Position numbers and translations under genes: made by a program. From an uncultured Candidatus Poseidoniales archaeon (GTDB lineage: Archaea > Thermoplasmatota > Poseidoniia > Poseidoniales > Thalassarchaeaceae), in the NCBI GenBank assembly GCA_902601345.1, contig CACKMK010000002.1, positions 1 through 43,570 on the forward strand: a stretch of DNA of 43,570 bases, written 5' to 3'. Below are positions 9,907 through 20,159 of the stretch, piece after piece. Within the stretch, counting starts at the first letter, position 1. The number at the start of each line of letters is the position of its first letter. Under the pieces are notes generated by a model that saw only the letters and a program-made list of their open reading frames with translations, was not told the DNA's origin and searched no databases.

Positions 9907-9919
9907 GGCCATATTGGCC
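9907..9919. promoter_or_regulatory. Palindrome in the divergent giant-protein/maeB promoter region
   Basis: GGCCA-TAT-TGGCC is a perfect 5-bp inverted repeat with a 3-base spacer, centred about 77 bases before the GTG of maeB. Its position between two divergent genes and just upstream of an AT-rich segment (GTTAATGAATAG, 9930-9942) that could be the maeB TATA box makes it a candidate operator. No regulator is identified. Confidence 0.35.
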
Positions 9920-9989
9920 GATAATCATACGTTAATGAATAGGATAGCATCAAAGGAGATGGTTGTTCCGGGAAACCCGAGGTGACACT

Positions 9990-12278
9990 GTGAGCAATGA
10001 CCAGTTGCGCGTAGACGCATTGGAATACCACTCTTCCGAGCCAAGAGGGAAGGTCACAGTGGTCCCAACAAAGCCACACGGTACGCAGAGGGAGCTCTCT
10101 CTTGCTTACTCTCCTGGTGTGGCATATCCCTGCAAAGAGATCAGGGATAACCCCGCAAAGGCATACAAGTACACGTCAAAGGGAAATCTAGTGGCCGTTA
10201 TCAGCAATGGCACTGCAGTCTTGGGTCTGGGAGATATTGGTCCTCTAGCCAGTAAGCCAGTAATGGAGGGCAAGGGGCTTCTGTTCAAGGCATTCGCAGA
10301 TATCGACGTTTTCGACATTGAGGTGGATAGAACCGATGTAGATGGATTCGTTGAAGCGGTGAAGGCAATAGCACCCACCTTTGGAGGTATTAATCTCGAG
10401 GATATTGGGGCACCTGAGTGCTTCGAGATTGAAAGAAGGCTTGTGGAAGAGTTGGACATCCCGGTAATGCACGATGATCAGCATGGAACTGCAATAATCT
10501 CCGGAGCAGCCTTACTAAACGGGCTTGAAGTCGTTGAAAAGGAGATTGGGAAAGTTAGCGTGGTAATACTCGGAGCCGGGGCCTCTGCCATATCATGCGC
10601 GAGGCATTACCGAAGACTAGGAGTGAATCCAGAGAATATGACGATGGTCGACTCAAAGGGGATTGTGACATCCAAGAGGATGGAGAATGGTGAGTTGAAC
10701 GAGTACAAGTCTGAATTCGCCAGGGATGTACCTGAAGGAGGAATCCGCGAAGCCCTGGATGGAGCAGATGTTTTCCTTGGACTATCCAAAGGAGGGTTAG
10801 TATCTCCCGATATGATCAAAAGTATGAAAGAAAAACCCTTGATTTTCGCACTGGCGAATCCTGATCCAGAGATTACCCCCGAGCAAGTATCTAGCGTGAG
10901 GGATGATGCCATAGTTGCAACTGGAAGATCCGACTATCCTAACCAGATTAACAACGTTCTCGGGTTCCCATACATCTTCAGAGGGGCCTTGGATGTTCGA
11001 GCTAGCGAGATAACAGAGGGAATGAAGATGGCAGCGACCAAGGCGCTTGCTCAACTTGCGAAGGAGCCTGTGCCAGATGACGTTTCATCCGCCTACCAGG
11101 GTGAGCAAATGTCATTCGGACCCGACTATTTGATTCCCAAGCCTTTCGATGCGAGGGTACTGATCTGGGAAGCAAGCGCAGTGGCTGAAGCAGCCGTAAG
11201 AGAGGGGGTTTCCGGACTTTCTGCGGACGAGTTCGACGTAGGCTCATACCGAGAGAAGTTGGAGTCCCGTCTAGGACTGACGAGATCAATAATGAGGAGG
11301 GTCATTAACCAAGCCAGAAGGGAAAAGAAGAGGATAGTTTTCTGCGAGGGAGAGGACCCCACTATCGTAAAGGCGGCATCTCAGTGCATTTCAGAAGGAA
11401 TATGCGAGCCAATCCTTCTAGGACAGAAGAAGAGGATTGAAGCAGTTAAGGAAGAGCTAGGGCTGAGTTTTGATTGTGAAATGATTGATGTCAGATACGA
11501 TGAAAGGAGGAGAGGTAGTTACGCTGACGAACTGCATCAGCAAAGAGGCAGAAGGGGACTGACGAGGGAGGATGCGATTAGGCAGTTGAAGTCAACCACA
11601 TTCTTCGCTCCGATGATGGTCAGAATGGGCGATGCAGATGGCTATCTTGGTGGTATTTCCCACCAGTACCCGGATATAGTTAAGCCTTGTTTGCAGGTAA
11701 TCGGACCTGATCCGAATTCTCACAGAATAGTGGGGATGTACATGATGACTGTAAATGGTCAGTTGATGTTCATCGGGGATGCAACTATCAATATTTACCC
11801 AGATGCTAGAACGTTGGCAGAGATAGCTGTTCAGACGGCTAAAGTTGCAAAGAGATTCGGAGTGAAGCCTAAGGTTGCAATGCTATCCTTTTCGAATTTC
11901 GGGACATCTGCGGAAATGAGGACAGATAGGATCGAAGAGGCAATTGAGATAGTAAGGGAAATCGACCCTGATTTGGTAATTGACGGGCCCATGCAGGCAG
12001 ATACTGCCCTGGTTCCTGATATACAACAAGACTACCCATTCATGACATTTAACGGCCCGGCCAATGTTCTAGTTTGTCCCAATCTTGCTTCCGCAAACAT
12101 TGCCTACAAGTTACTTCAGAGAGTAGCAGGGGCCGAGATGACCGGCCCCATACTGGAGGGCCTCTCTAGGCCTGCTCACGTCCTTCAGCGTAGAGACAGT
12201 ACGAGAGACGTGGTGCATATGGCAGCGATTTGTGCAGTAGATGCTCAGAGAGCAGCCAATCAGAGACTAATCGATTAG
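9990..12278 (+). CDS. maeB: NADP-type malic enzyme fused to phosphotransacetylase-like domain (MaeB)
   Basis: It decarboxylates malate to pyruvate, yielding NAD(P)H, and links the TCA cycle to pyruvate. The N-terminal half (about residues 1-430) follows bacterial MaeB closely: [55 protein letters not shown] and the nucleotide-binding GAGAS, then [21 protein letters not shown]. The C-terminal 330 residues are a phosphotransacetylase-like domain ([24 protein letters not shown]-type segments), which in bacterial MaeB senses acetyl-CoA rather than catalysing. At 762 residues it matches the family length. I chose the GTG at 9990 because GGTGA sits five bases upstream and the protein then aligns with the usual MaeB N-terminus; a TTG at 9963 would add nine residues. 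It shares its stop bases with the convergent pckA. A bacterial origin by transfer is likely. Confidence 0.95.
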   Translation: MSNDQLRVDALEYHSSEPRGKVTVVPTKPHGTQRELSLAYSPGVAYPCKEIRDNPAKAYKYTSKGNLVAVISNGTAVLGLGDIGPLASKPVMEGKGLLFKAFADIDVFDIEVDRTDVDGFVEAVKAIAPTFGGINLEDIGAPECFEIERRLVEELDIPVMHDDQHGTAIISGAALLNGLEVVEKEIGKVSVVILGAGASAISCARHYRRLGVNPENMTMVDSKGIVTSKRMENGELNEYKSEFARDVPEGGIREALDGADVFLGLSKGGLVSPDMIKSMKEKPLIFALANPDPEITPEQVSSVRDDAIVATGRSDYPNQINNVLGFPYIFRGALDVRASEITEGMKMAATKALAQLAKEPVPDDVSSAYQGEQMSFGPDYLIPKPFDARVLIWEASAVAEAAVREGVSGLSADEFDVGSYREKLESRLGLTRSIMRRVINQARREKKRIVFCEGEDPTIVKAASQCISEGICEPILLGQKKRIEAVKEELGLSFDCEMIDVRYDERRRGSYADELHQQRGRRGLTREDAIRQLKSTTFFAPMMVRMGDADGYLGGISHQYPDIVKPCLQVIGPDPNSHRIVGMYMMTVNGQLMFIGDATINIYPDARTLAEIAVQTAKVAKRFGVKPKVAMLSFSNFGTSAEMRTDRIEEAIEIVREIDPDLVIDGPMQADTALVPDIQQDYPFMTFNGPANVLVCPNLASANIAYKLLQRVAGAEMTGPILEGLSRPAHVLQRRDSTRDVVHMAAICAVDAQRAANQRLID

Positions 12279-13888
12279 ACGACTGGTGTTGGACCAGCTG
12301 CTAATACCTCCTCGGAGCAGCCATCTGCATACTGCTGGAAGTTCTCAATAAACATCTGAGCAAGAAGGTTAGCGACGTTGTCGTACCTAGTCTCATCATC
12401 CCATGTTTCTCTGGGCTGTAGGATACGGTCTGGCACTCCCTCGCAGGTAGTGGGAATCTCAAACCCGAATCGCTCGTCTTTGACGAAAACGACATTGTCC
12501 AAATTTCCATTGATTGCTGCATTGAGAAGATTTCTAGTCCAGCTTATCTTGATTCGACTACTTGCATCTGCCCCGCCGGCAATCCACCCAGTGTTGATTA
12601 GCCAGCACTTTGCATCATTCTCACGGATCTTCTTGGATAGCAAATCTGCGTATATGCTCGGATGCCTCGGCATAAATGGTGCCCCAAAGCAAGTCGAGAA
12701 CGTGGCCTGGGGTTCAGTAACACCCATCTCGGTACCAGCAACCTTAGCAGTATATCCCGACATGAAGTGATATGCGGCTTGTTCGGGTGTTAATCTCGAA
12801 AGCGGAGGGAGCACACCGAAAGCATCACAAGTTAGGAACACCACGTTATTCGGGTTATCGGCCATCGAATCCGGAGTACGATTTTCGATGAATTCGATTG
12901 GATACGATCCCCTAGTGTTCTGAGTTAGAGAGCCGTTGTCGAAATCAGGAGACCCATCTGCATTCAATATCACGTTCTCTAGAATTGATCCGGGCATCTT
13001 TGTAGTTGCATATATCGCCGGTTCGTCCTCTTCAGAGAGTCGGATTAGCTTAGCATAGCACCCTCCCTCGAAATTGAAAACCCCGTTGTCTGACCAACCA
13101 TGCTCATCGTCTCCGACAAGTGCTCTATTGGGATCTGCAGATAGTGTCGTTTTACCGGTACCGGAAAGCCCGAAGAAGAGAGCTGCGTTCTCCCCGTCTG
13201 TATTGGCAGAACAATGCATTGGGAGAAGTCCCTTGGAGGGCAAAATATGATTCATTATCGTGAAAATAGCCTTCTTAATCTCGCCAGCATAGTGAGTCCC
13301 TCCGATTATCACCATTCCTCTGTCCAGAGCAATTATTACGAAGACGTCGGAGTTCACTCCGTCGCTCATACTGGACTTCATCTCTGGAACATGGAGAATC
13401 GTGAACTCGGGAATGTGGGATGGGATCTCCTCTTCCGTAGCTCGAACGAACATATTGTGCATGAATGCTGCGTGCCATGCCTTCTCAGTCACTAGCCTAA
13501 CTGGCATCCTGTAGTCCTTGTCAGCTCCGCAGAAGGCGTCCTTAACGAAAACATTCTCTGCTGAATTAAGGTGTTCTCGGACCTTTAGTAATAGCCTATC
13601 GAAAACCGCTGGAGCCGTTGGTCTATTGACCTCCCCCCACCAGACCTCCTCTGCCATTCCAGCTTCATCCACAATGAATCTGTCATTTGGGGAGCGTCCT
13701 GTTCTCTCTCCAGTAACTGCGAGTAATACAGAGTCTGATGTGAGTTTGGCCTCGTTCAACTCAACCGCCATTTGATGCAGCTCTTCAGGACCCATATTCC
13801 AGTAAACGTTTCCACTGGGTTCCAGTCCATGCTCTGACAAATCGACAGCCCTATTGTGAGAGGAACTCTGAATCGTAACCCCCCCCAA
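12275..13888 (-). CDS. pckA: ATP-dependent phosphoenolpyruvate carboxykinase
   Basis: It converts oxaloacetate and ATP to PEP, CO2 and ADP, the entry step of gluconeogenesis. The 537-residue protein has the family signatures in order: GERTGRSPNDRFIV near residue 60, the HYAGEIKKAIFT segment, the kinase-1a P-loop GLSGTGKTTLSADP near residue 240, GDDEHGWSDNGVFNFEGGCYAK, and ENVILNADG followed by NTRGSYPIEFI. It is the ATP type typical of bacteria, not the GTP type. The frame is closed upstream of a TTG at 13888 that runs directly into eight G residues, and no ATG precedes the conserved part, so the exact start is uncertain. Head-to-head with a large membrane protein across 127 bases and tail-to-tail with maeB, it completes a malate/oxaloacetate-to-pyruvate/PEP node. 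Confidence 0.95.
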   Translation of the reverse strand: MGGVTIQSSSHNRAVDLSEHGLEPSGNVYWNMGPEELHQMAVELNEAKLTSDSVLLAVTGERTGRSPNDRFIVDEAGMAEEVWWGEVNRPTAPAVFDRLLLKVREHLNSAENVFVKDAFCGADKDYRMPVRLVTEKAWHAAFMHNMFVRATEEEIPSHIPEFTILHVPEMKSSMSDGVNSDVFVIIALDRGMVIIGGTHYAGEIKKAIFTIMNHILPSKGLLPMHCSANTDGENAALFFGLSGTGKTTLSADPNRALVGDDEHGWSDNGVFNFEGGCYAKLIRLSEEDEPAIYATTKMPGSILENVILNADGSPDFDNGSLTQNTRGSYPIEFIENRTPDSMADNPNNVVFLTCDAFGVLPPLSRLTPEQAAYHFMSGYTAKVAGTEMGVTEPQATFSTCFGAPFMPRHPSIYADLLSKKIRENDAKCWLINTGWIAGGADASSRIKISWTRNLLNAAINGNLDNVVFVKDERFGFEIPTTCEGVPDRILQPRETWDDETRYDNVANLLAQMFIENFQQYADGCSEEVLAAGPTPVV

Positions 13889-14015
13889 ACTTGTCCGAGA
13901 GGGAACAAGACTTCAAGCGTTACGGCTCGGAAAATTAATTCTTCATTTCAATAGTGTTCGTTTATCGTCCCGTTAGGGGATGTGATTATGCAATACATCC
14001 TCTGTTAGGGGACCA
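13889..14015. promoter_or_regulatory. Divergent promoter region between pckA and the polytopic membrane protein gene
   Basis: This 127-base gap holds an AT-rich block (AAAATTAATTCTTCATTT, about 13931-13948) that could serve as the TATA region of pckA on the minus strand. TTTATCG near 13960 is a weak candidate for the plus strand. The nonamer GTTAGGGGA occurs twice, near 13972 and 14003, the second copy acting as a possible purine-rich ribosome site just before the ATG at 14016. No experimentally known operator is recognised. Confidence 0.35.
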
Positions 14016-17000
14016 ATGGGAGACGGTGAGTCACCAGACAAGGTCATCCGTGAAAGGGAGTTCAGGCTTCCATCGGGAATCGACATAGGAAATCTAGATG
14101 TATCTGAAAATGTCGAAGATTCGGAGAAGGCTCGGAAACAGGACAATGCAGTAGGGGACTTATTCGATCCATTCGCTGAGCCTGATGGAGATTCACCGGG
14201 AAGGGTAAGCAGAGACGGGAGTGTTTCTTACCCGCCAGAGAGAGATATTGTCTCTCAAATATCAACGGAGGGCGAACAGAGGGTAAATTGGATTCTGATG
14301 GTGTCGATGATCGTAATCTACAGTGCCATAAGCATACAGATTGGTAGAGTGTTTGAGGCCCAAATTGGGACAATTCTACTTTTATTTCTTGCATTTTTTG
14401 GTTTTGGGCTAGGAGAATTGTGGGTCCCCAATAAGAGACTTAGCCTACTGGGAATAACTTGGGTGATTATCTCAATGAAGGTCCTCTACGGACTAGCAAT
14501 AGAGTTGAGGAACTGGGGAGTTATCGAAGATGATCTGGTCCTCGGCATTGTATTGTTACTACTTGTAGTGGTCAATATATCGGTCGCCTACAGGCACGAT
14601 CATGATGCAATAGCTGCTCAATCCACGCTGGTCCTGCTTGCTATTGGATCAACTGCAGGGACAGAATTCGGGGAGTTAGGGGTGGCAGTTATGATTTTGG
14701 TTGCAACTATTATTCTTCACGGGATTGCAATAAACAGGGGATCTGGGAACCTAGCCTCCCTCGGAATTGCGTCTTCTAATCTATGGATTGGGATGCATGC
14801 GATAACCCCGCAATTTTCTGCTGGACCTCTTCAGGTCTTACCTATTGAGGATCCATTACTATTGTTCCTACTTCTAATGGTAGTCACCTCGATGAACGCT
14901 TACATGGCAACTGTCTTCTCAAAGAATGAAAACTGGTTCTCCAAGGGATTCGAAACTTTGGGCCTTGGAAAACCAGGACTATGGGGAGTCTCGATTTCGC
15001 TAGGCATGGTTGGAGCCGTTCTAGCTGTCGCATCAAATCGTGAGGACTTAGGGTACGCTCTCGGAATGGTGACCTTCCTCGGAGGAGCATTTGGTGGTTC
15101 ATACCTGGTTGTAAGGGGAGTTCAGTCACGTAGGGTATCTAAACCGCTCCTGATTACTGCCACATTTCTCACCCTGGTATTGTTGAACGATGGATATATT
15201 GACGCGTCTCTCGGAGTGTCGTCTTACCATATCTTCACGGTGATTGGAGCTGTAGTAACTGTCTACGTAATCCTTAGAGATCAGAGTAGCGTATCGGACA
15301 GAGTCCTATGGGTTGGATCTGTTGCCGTATTAGCAATACTGGTCCTGCTGGTTCCTACTGATAGCAAGTCCGATGGGGATGGTGGATTCGCTCTTTTGGG
15401 AATACTATCGCTACTACACATTGGAACAGCGGTTCTGGCGGTTAGAAGAAATTCTTCGTCCCTGACAGGAGTTACTGTAATTCTTCCATGGTCGTGGATT
15501 GTTTCAGAGAAAATGATCGAAGAGACTGTGCGAACAATAATGATCGCTAATGACTTGAATGAATACAATGGAATGGTTCACTTGGAGCCACTGCCACTCG
15601 CGATTTATCTGTCGCTCTCATCGGTACTTCTGTTTCTGGTAAACTCAAAGATGGGCGATAGCGGGGTAAATCTTGCATCTGGATTCATGGGGATTACCGA
15701 AATCTCTGCCTCAATAAGAGATTCAGGATTGCTAAATCTATGGAGCATTGGCCTCTGGTTACCAATGCTGACAATTGTAATCCTTGCTCAGTTTGATGGG
15801 TTCAATTCATTTTCTCTGGTTTATCTACTTGCATTAATTTCCTTCATGCACATCCTGAGTTTTGCTCTGGGCCTGAGAAATAGTAGTGAGGAGGGTATTA
15901 TCTGGATCGTCGCAATTACTTATCTGACAGTCCAATGGAGACATGGTCTTGATGAGTCGATATTAGTTCTGATGTGTCTATCTATCTCCTCAATATTGTA
16001 CTTCGGAAAAGACGCTGTGTACGGCCTAGGTATTGGAATGATCGCAGTTCCAATGCTTGTTTTCTGGACAGGAAGGGTTCCCTCTAGGGGATTATCCTCT
16101 CCAAAATGGATCTCTGATTTGGACTCGGTAGACTTCTCTGGTACCTTATTCGATACTGAGTTCTTGGCTGTAGTATGTACAATTGTGGTTCTATCTGTAT
16201 ATTTGCCTAGAGCTGAACATATGGAAAATATGCTTAGGCCTGCTTGCTCGGCACTTGTTCTAGTAGTAATCTCGAGCATTCTGTCTTTGGAGTCCGACAA
16301 CGCTCTCCTTCAGTTCTCATCCGCGATGGTTTTCATTTTTACTTCGTTTTGGCTTATTTCTAGAGGGGAGATTAGATCGGAACTGAAGACCATTGCTAGG
16401 AGAGATACGGTGATCAGCATGGTCTCTGAGGGTGGCTTTTCCCCCGGCTTGGGGTCATTGACCTCCTACAGCCCCAAGGTGGCTGAGATGGAGCAGCTAA
16501 GAAGGAGCAGGAGAGAGTTGTCAGATACAGAGGACATGTCAGAACTGCTTTCCTCGGAGATAACTCATACTCCTGTGGTTGGAATGATTATTCTCATGAT
16601 AGTATTGCTATCAGGGATTCTGGGTTCTGCTGTACTCGGAATGGGACCTTTGATACTAGTCTCCACAGGTGTTTTCTGCTGTGCGACGGTATTTCTAATC
16701 AAAAAGAGAACCAAGGGACTAGAGTTGGACTTGCCGCACATCCTGGGCATGGAGATGCCCGTTGCCCTATCCGTTACTGGAGTGTGTTTAATTCTACTAT
16801 CTGCACATGTTTTCCCACCGGGAAGTAGTCCTAGACTACTTCTTGATATGGCCGTCGCGTGCTCGTTAATTCTTGTTTTGTTGATGGTTTCACTGCTGGA
16901 ACACAAGAATCTGATTGACAGGATTTCTATCGCTATCGACTGGTTTGTTATTCCGCTGTTGTTGACCCGTCTTATTGGGGGAGCATTGGTTGGAGCACTG

Positions 17001-17744
17001 CCTCTACCGTTCACTGTGGAGCCTTTCGATGGAGATAATCTGGAGTGGACTATGCCATGGTTACTACTAGAGTCAATTCTTGTTTTGTGTGTTATTCTGG
17101 GTTTCTGGATCGAGGGTAAAAGAGATAGTGTTAGTAATCGTGATGTAGATGGCTTTGGTTCTGGAGTCCGAAGTCTTGCGATTGTTATGATGTCATTTGG
17201 GCCTGCTGGGATTCTTGCAGCTTCCAGCTCTGCTATACAGAGTCTTAGATCCTCAAGGCCATCCGAGCTAGGCATCGCTCTCCCCAGTGGAGTACTAGCT
17301 ATTTTCGCGCTATCCAGATGGAACCAAATTCTACTCGATTGGTTTGGAGAGATTATGCTAATATCCGGAATAGTTGTAATGATTGGATGTGCACTTACTG
17401 CCGCATTGAGACTACCGAAATGGACATTCACTCTAGCCGCCAATGGTCATATTTTCGTTATCTTTGGGGCGATTACTGTTGGAATGGTCGGGAGCTTTGG
17501 TTTGCCGGTTCTAATGATTGTGATGTCCACTGAGATTTGGATTATCGGAATCCTACAACTGAGAAAGGGTTTCAGAATCTGGGGTCTCGCAGATCTCGTT
17601 GCTGCCATCGTGTGCTTCCTTGTATTCGTGTCTGGGGATATTGGACAGAGCGAAGTTTTGCTTGGAATGACCGTTCTAGCAGTGGAACTGGGGATAGTGG
17701 CCTGGCTGGGACTAGTCAATCAAGATGAACTGCTAAAGGACTAA
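14016..17744 (+). CDS. Very large polytopic membrane protein of unknown function
   Basis: This 1242-residue protein has an N-terminal, charged, probably cytoplasmic segment of about 90 residues. Dozens of hydrophobic helices follow, about 30-35 by eye. They are interrupted by one polar loop at about residues 780-850 (SRGEIRSELKTIARRD through EITHTPV), which splits the membrane part into two unequal halves. I see no Walker, transporter, glycosyltransferase or protease motif, and charged residues inside the membrane spans are few. The shape resembles the many-TM DUF2339-like class of predicted membrane proteins, but I cannot assign it to that family. The ATG at 14016 follows a purine-rich GTTAGGGGACC. 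A small one-span protein lies 46 bases downstream on the same strand and may be its partner. Confidence 0.85.
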   Translation: MGDGESPDKVIREREFRLPSGIDIGNLDVSENVEDSEKARKQDNAVGDLFDPFAEPDGDSPGRVSRDGSVSYPPERDIVSQISTEGEQRVNWILMVSMIVIYSAISIQIGRVFEAQIGTILLLFLAFFGFGLGELWVPNKRLSLLGITWVIISMKVLYGLAIELRNWGVIEDDLVLGIVLLLLVVVNISVAYRHDHDAIAAQSTLVLLAIGSTAGTEFGELGVAVMILVATIILHGIAINRGSGNLASLGIASSNLWIGMHAITPQFSAGPLQVLPIEDPLLLFLLLMVVTSMNAYMATVFSKNENWFSKGFETLGLGKPGLWGVSISLGMVGAVLAVASNREDLGYALGMVTFLGGAFGGSYLVVRGVQSRRVSKPLLITATFLTLVLLNDGYIDASLGVSSYHIFTVIGAVVTVYVILRDQSSVSDRVLWVGSVAVLAILVLLVPTDSKSDGDGGFALLGILSLLHIGTAVLAVRRNSSSLTGVTVILPWSWIVSEKMIEETVRTIMIANDLNEYNGMVHLEPLPLAIYLSLSSVLLFLVNSKMGDSGVNLASGFMGITEISASIRDSGLLNLWSIGLWLPMLTIVILAQFDGFNSFSLVYLLALISFMHILSFALGLRNSSEEGIIWIVAITYLTVQWRHGLDESILVLMCLSISSILYFGKDAVYGLGIGMIAVPMLVFWTGRVPSRGLSSPKWISDLDSVDFSGTLFDTEFLAVVCTIVVLSVYLPRAEHMENMLRPACSALVLVVISSILSLESDNALLQFSSAMVFIFTSFWLISRGEIRSELKTIARRDTVISMVSEGGFSPGLGSLTSYSPKVAEMEQLRRSRRELSDTEDMSELLSSEITHTPVVGMIILMIVLLSGILGSAVLGMGPLILVSTGVFCCATVFLIKKRTKGLELDLPHILGMEMPVALSVTGVCLILLSAHVFPPGSSPRLLLDMAVACSLILVLLMVSLLEHKNLIDRISIAIDWFVIPLLLTRLIGGALVGALPLPFTVEPFDGDNLEWTMPWLLLESILVLCVILGFWIEGKRDSVSNRDVDGFGSGVRSLAIVMMSFGPAGILAASSSAIQSLRSSRPSELGIALPSGVLAIFALSRWNQILLDWFGEIMLISGIVVMIGCALTAALRLPKWTFTLAANGHIFVIFGAITVGMVGSFGLPVLMIVMSTEIWIIGILQLRKGFRIWGLADLVAAIVCFLVFVSGDIGQSEVLLGMTVLAVELGIVAWLGLVNQDELLKD

Positions 17745-17790
17745 TCCGGAAGTGCCAACGTTGATGACATACTGGTAATTCTAAGCACTC

Positions 17791-18756
17791 GTGACGAGGT
17801 CGTGGATATCTGATACTCCTGATGAGATTGAGCACCCCCCAATCCCTCTGGGACTGAATAAAATGGCTGTTCCCAGAGCCACTATAGTTCTCTCTGTAAT
17901 TACCGGAATAGGCCTGTTATTGAGTTCAATCTGGGTAGGAATTTCTGCAATCGGTTTCCTTGACGAAATAGATACAGTTTTCGGGACAACAGATATTGAC
18001 GCCCTAAACGAAGACGGTCGGTGGCTTTGGGAAGTTGGGTTGCTCTTCGACGCGTGCTCTCCTAGAGAAGATGACTGGGAGTGGCCTCATGGGTCACTAT
18101 CAGAGCAGGAAGGTAAATTCCTACTCCCTGGCGAGGTAAGATGCGACTGGACGCACCAGGGCGATGGAGATTCGGCCAGTGTGGTCGTCTACAACAGAGC
18201 GAACCAGACCCTCAATCTTGTATTGGAGATAGCCGGAGGAGGCGTTGTTTTCGCCTCAAATAACGAGCCTTACGTAATAGTTAACGATCTAGCGGGAAAT
18301 GAAAGTACCGTTATAGAGGTAAATTTGATTGAGGATATCTCAGAGAGAGAGATTAGCATTACTGCCACCCATATTTCGAACCTAGAAGCCCAAGTCAGGT
18401 TAGATGTGAACATCTTCCAAGGCCTAGAAAATAGAGACGTTCACATACAGGATGGGGATCCTTTTGCTGTACAGTATACTGTATGGGATGCTGATTCAGA
18501 AGAAGAATTGGATAGTGGGGACTGGAGTGATTCGGCCGGTGAAGGATGCAATTGGTCCATCGAGGGTTTTTGTTGGTCTGCGATCGGACTGGACATTGAC
18601 AACGATAGAGGGTTAATCCCAGGAATCAATACCGGAACGACTCATACGACCCTTCTACCTCCTGACATTGCTTATGGCAACAGCGATGGTCATCAGCTTC
18701 AGGAAACATGGCTGAGGTTCGAGTTGACCCTGAGAAGTGCCCCGATATCAGAGTGA
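17791..18756 (+). CDS. Membrane-anchored extracytoplasmic protein, unknown
   Basis: This protein of 321 residues has a polar N-terminus of about 25 residues and then one hydrophobic segment (IVLSVITGIGLLLSSIWVGIS, about 31-51). The rest is a long acidic, Trp- and Asn-rich domain that is probably outside the cell. The external part has a beta-sandwich look, with alternating hydrophobic strands (SVVVYNRANQTLNLVLEIAG; STVIEVNLIEDISEREISI), and a few cysteines that could pair. No family is recognised. The GTG at 17791 has no clear ribosome site. An in-frame ATG at 17863 would give a shorter protein starting at MAVPRATIV with a plain signal-anchor. The gene follows the polytopic membrane protein by 46 bases and precedes a methyltransferase gene by 42, so it may be co-transcribed. 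Confidence 0.75.
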   Translation: MTRSWISDTPDEIEHPPIPLGLNKMAVPRATIVLSVITGIGLLLSSIWVGISAIGFLDEIDTVFGTTDIDALNEDGRWLWEVGLLFDACSPREDDWEWPHGSLSEQEGKFLLPGEVRCDWTHQGDGDSASVVVYNRANQTLNLVLEIAGGGVVFASNNEPYVIVNDLAGNESTVIEVNLIEDISEREISITATHISNLEAQVRLDVNIFQGLENRDVHIQDGDPFAVQYTVWDADSEEELDSGDWSDSAGEGCNWSIEGFCWSAIGLDIDNDRGLIPGINTGTTHTTLLPPDIAYGNSDGHQLQETWLRFELTLRSAPISE

Positions 18757-18798
18757 GTTCCACGAAAGAGACTTGACTAAGTTCCAACGGGAACGACC

Positions 18799-20100
18799 GT
18801 GGAAGAAGGGGAGCACACTGCAATAGTTCCTTCGAAGAGGCTGGTTACTAATGCAAAGAGGAAGGGTGAACCAAAGTCTTCTAGAAAAGGAGAGCCTTCT
18901 TTCTTCATGAGCGAGAGTATGAAGAGGTTGTCCACCCCATGGTCAGTAGCCTCGATTAGAGCTAGACAGATTGATCCTATGGCGCTTCCTGCTGGTGTTA
19001 TCCTTGATGCGGCTGCTGGTTCAGGAATCCAACTTATCGCCTTTTCAAAAATTCTCAAACGTCCTGCACTAGGTGTGGAGATAGATCAGGATGTAGCCAA
19101 ACTCTGTGCCGCAAATATGTATCTCAATTCGGAGGGAGATGTCCAACGTTCTCTCGACAGAGTCTTGGTGGGTGATGGTTGTTCTGCTGAATCTGCGGTT
19201 TCAACATACTGGTCTAGTCTGAGAGAAGCGGGAACTAGGGCTCATCCCCCTGTCGCAATGTTGCATATAGATCCTGCCAGACCCAGAGATGCTCAAAATC
19301 ATAGTCTAAATGAGATGGAGCCTGACATTAAATCGGTTCTGAAGGGGTGGAGTAGTCATCTACAAACTGGACCGAAAGGTCCTGCGATATTGTTAGATCT
19401 TTCTCCAAGACTTGACTCGGTACAACGTGCAATGATCGATGGCATTCTCGAGACGACTTTCCCTGGTGCTTCGTGGACTTGGGAGTGGCTGAGCAGAGGC
19501 GGCGGTAGAATAGATAGACTCTCAGTTTGGGTAGGATCCCTATCATCTGACAGTCCGAACAGATGCATAAGAGTAGGAAGGAAGAGGGTCATCTCAAGCA
19601 TTGAAGGAAGAGGCTCTGGGGCTAATTCCACATCATTCGGAAGTGTAATGGAAATTCCGCGTGGTGCCTATCTAACAATTGTGGATCCAGTACTAATCGA
19701 GAGTGGCCTTCAGAGTTCATGGCACGGTAAGGCAATTACCAGCGGGACCGGATCGTCTTGGGTTAGAACAGAAGGAAGGAGGCCTTTGCTCATACATACT
19801 GACGAAATATCCGATGACGATGATGTGAGGGGCTTTGTAGTGGCGACCGGTCAGATTGTGCAGCACAGGTTGTCTCCTCCAGAGTTGAATACTATCGATC
19901 AGGTTGCATCTTCCGTGGCGAAGAAGGGGATATCCAATATCACACTTAGATGCAAGCTAAATCCGGAGATTCATCCCACGCTTCAGAGGAGGATAACTCG
20001 GGAATTAAAGGGGTCGGAAGGCAGCAAGGGTTTCATGGTAGACATGGATATAGAAAGGCCTTCGGGGGCTCAGAAGCTATACGTAGTCTGCAAGGAGTAG
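18799..20100 (+). CDS. Class I SAM-dependent methyltransferase with C-terminal THUMP-like domain
   Basis: This 433-residue protein has a Rossmann methyltransferase core with motif I VILDAAAGSGIQLIAF (about residues 64-79) and an acidic motif II, GVEIDQDVAKLC. The HIDPAR segment (about 155-160) is characteristic of the family carrying the THUMP-like domain (PF18096), usually seen as DPARR. The last 90 or so residues (from GQIVQHRLSPPELNTIDQVA to the end) look like that THUMP-like RNA-binding module. An RNA substrate, tRNA or rRNA, is likely but unproven, and the closeness of ribosomal protein genes downstream fits. The first 36 residues are basic and could be a tail or an over-extended start: the GTG at 18799 has no strong ribosome site, and an ATG at 18907 is the alternative. 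Confidence 0.8.
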   Translation: MEEGEHTAIVPSKRLVTNAKRKGEPKSSRKGEPSFFMSESMKRLSTPWSVASIRARQIDPMALPAGVILDAAAGSGIQLIAFSKILKRPALGVEIDQDVAKLCAANMYLNSEGDVQRSLDRVLVGDGCSAESAVSTYWSSLREAGTRAHPPVAMLHIDPARPRDAQNHSLNEMEPDIKSVLKGWSSHLQTGPKGPAILLDLSPRLDSVQRAMIDGILETTFPGASWTWEWLSRGGGRIDRLSVWVGSLSSDSPNRCIRVGRKRVISSIEGRGSGANSTSFGSVMEIPRGAYLTIVDPVLIESGLQSSWHGKAITSGTGSSWVRTEGRRPLLIHTDEISDDDDVRGFVVATGQIVQHRLSPPELNTIDQVASSVAKKGISNITLRCKLNPEIHPTLQRRITRELKGSEGSKGFMVDMDIERPSGAQKLYVVCKE

Positions 20101-20159
20101 TCATTCCACCAATAAATTGCACCTCCAATCGGTTCAAATAGGGACTGTAAGTCGCGAAG

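Noticed and set aside
16565-17443. 292-codon minus-strand frame within the polytopic membrane gene
   Set aside because: Ser/Pro/Ile-rich composition and lack of motifs are typical of antisense to hydrophobic coding sequence.
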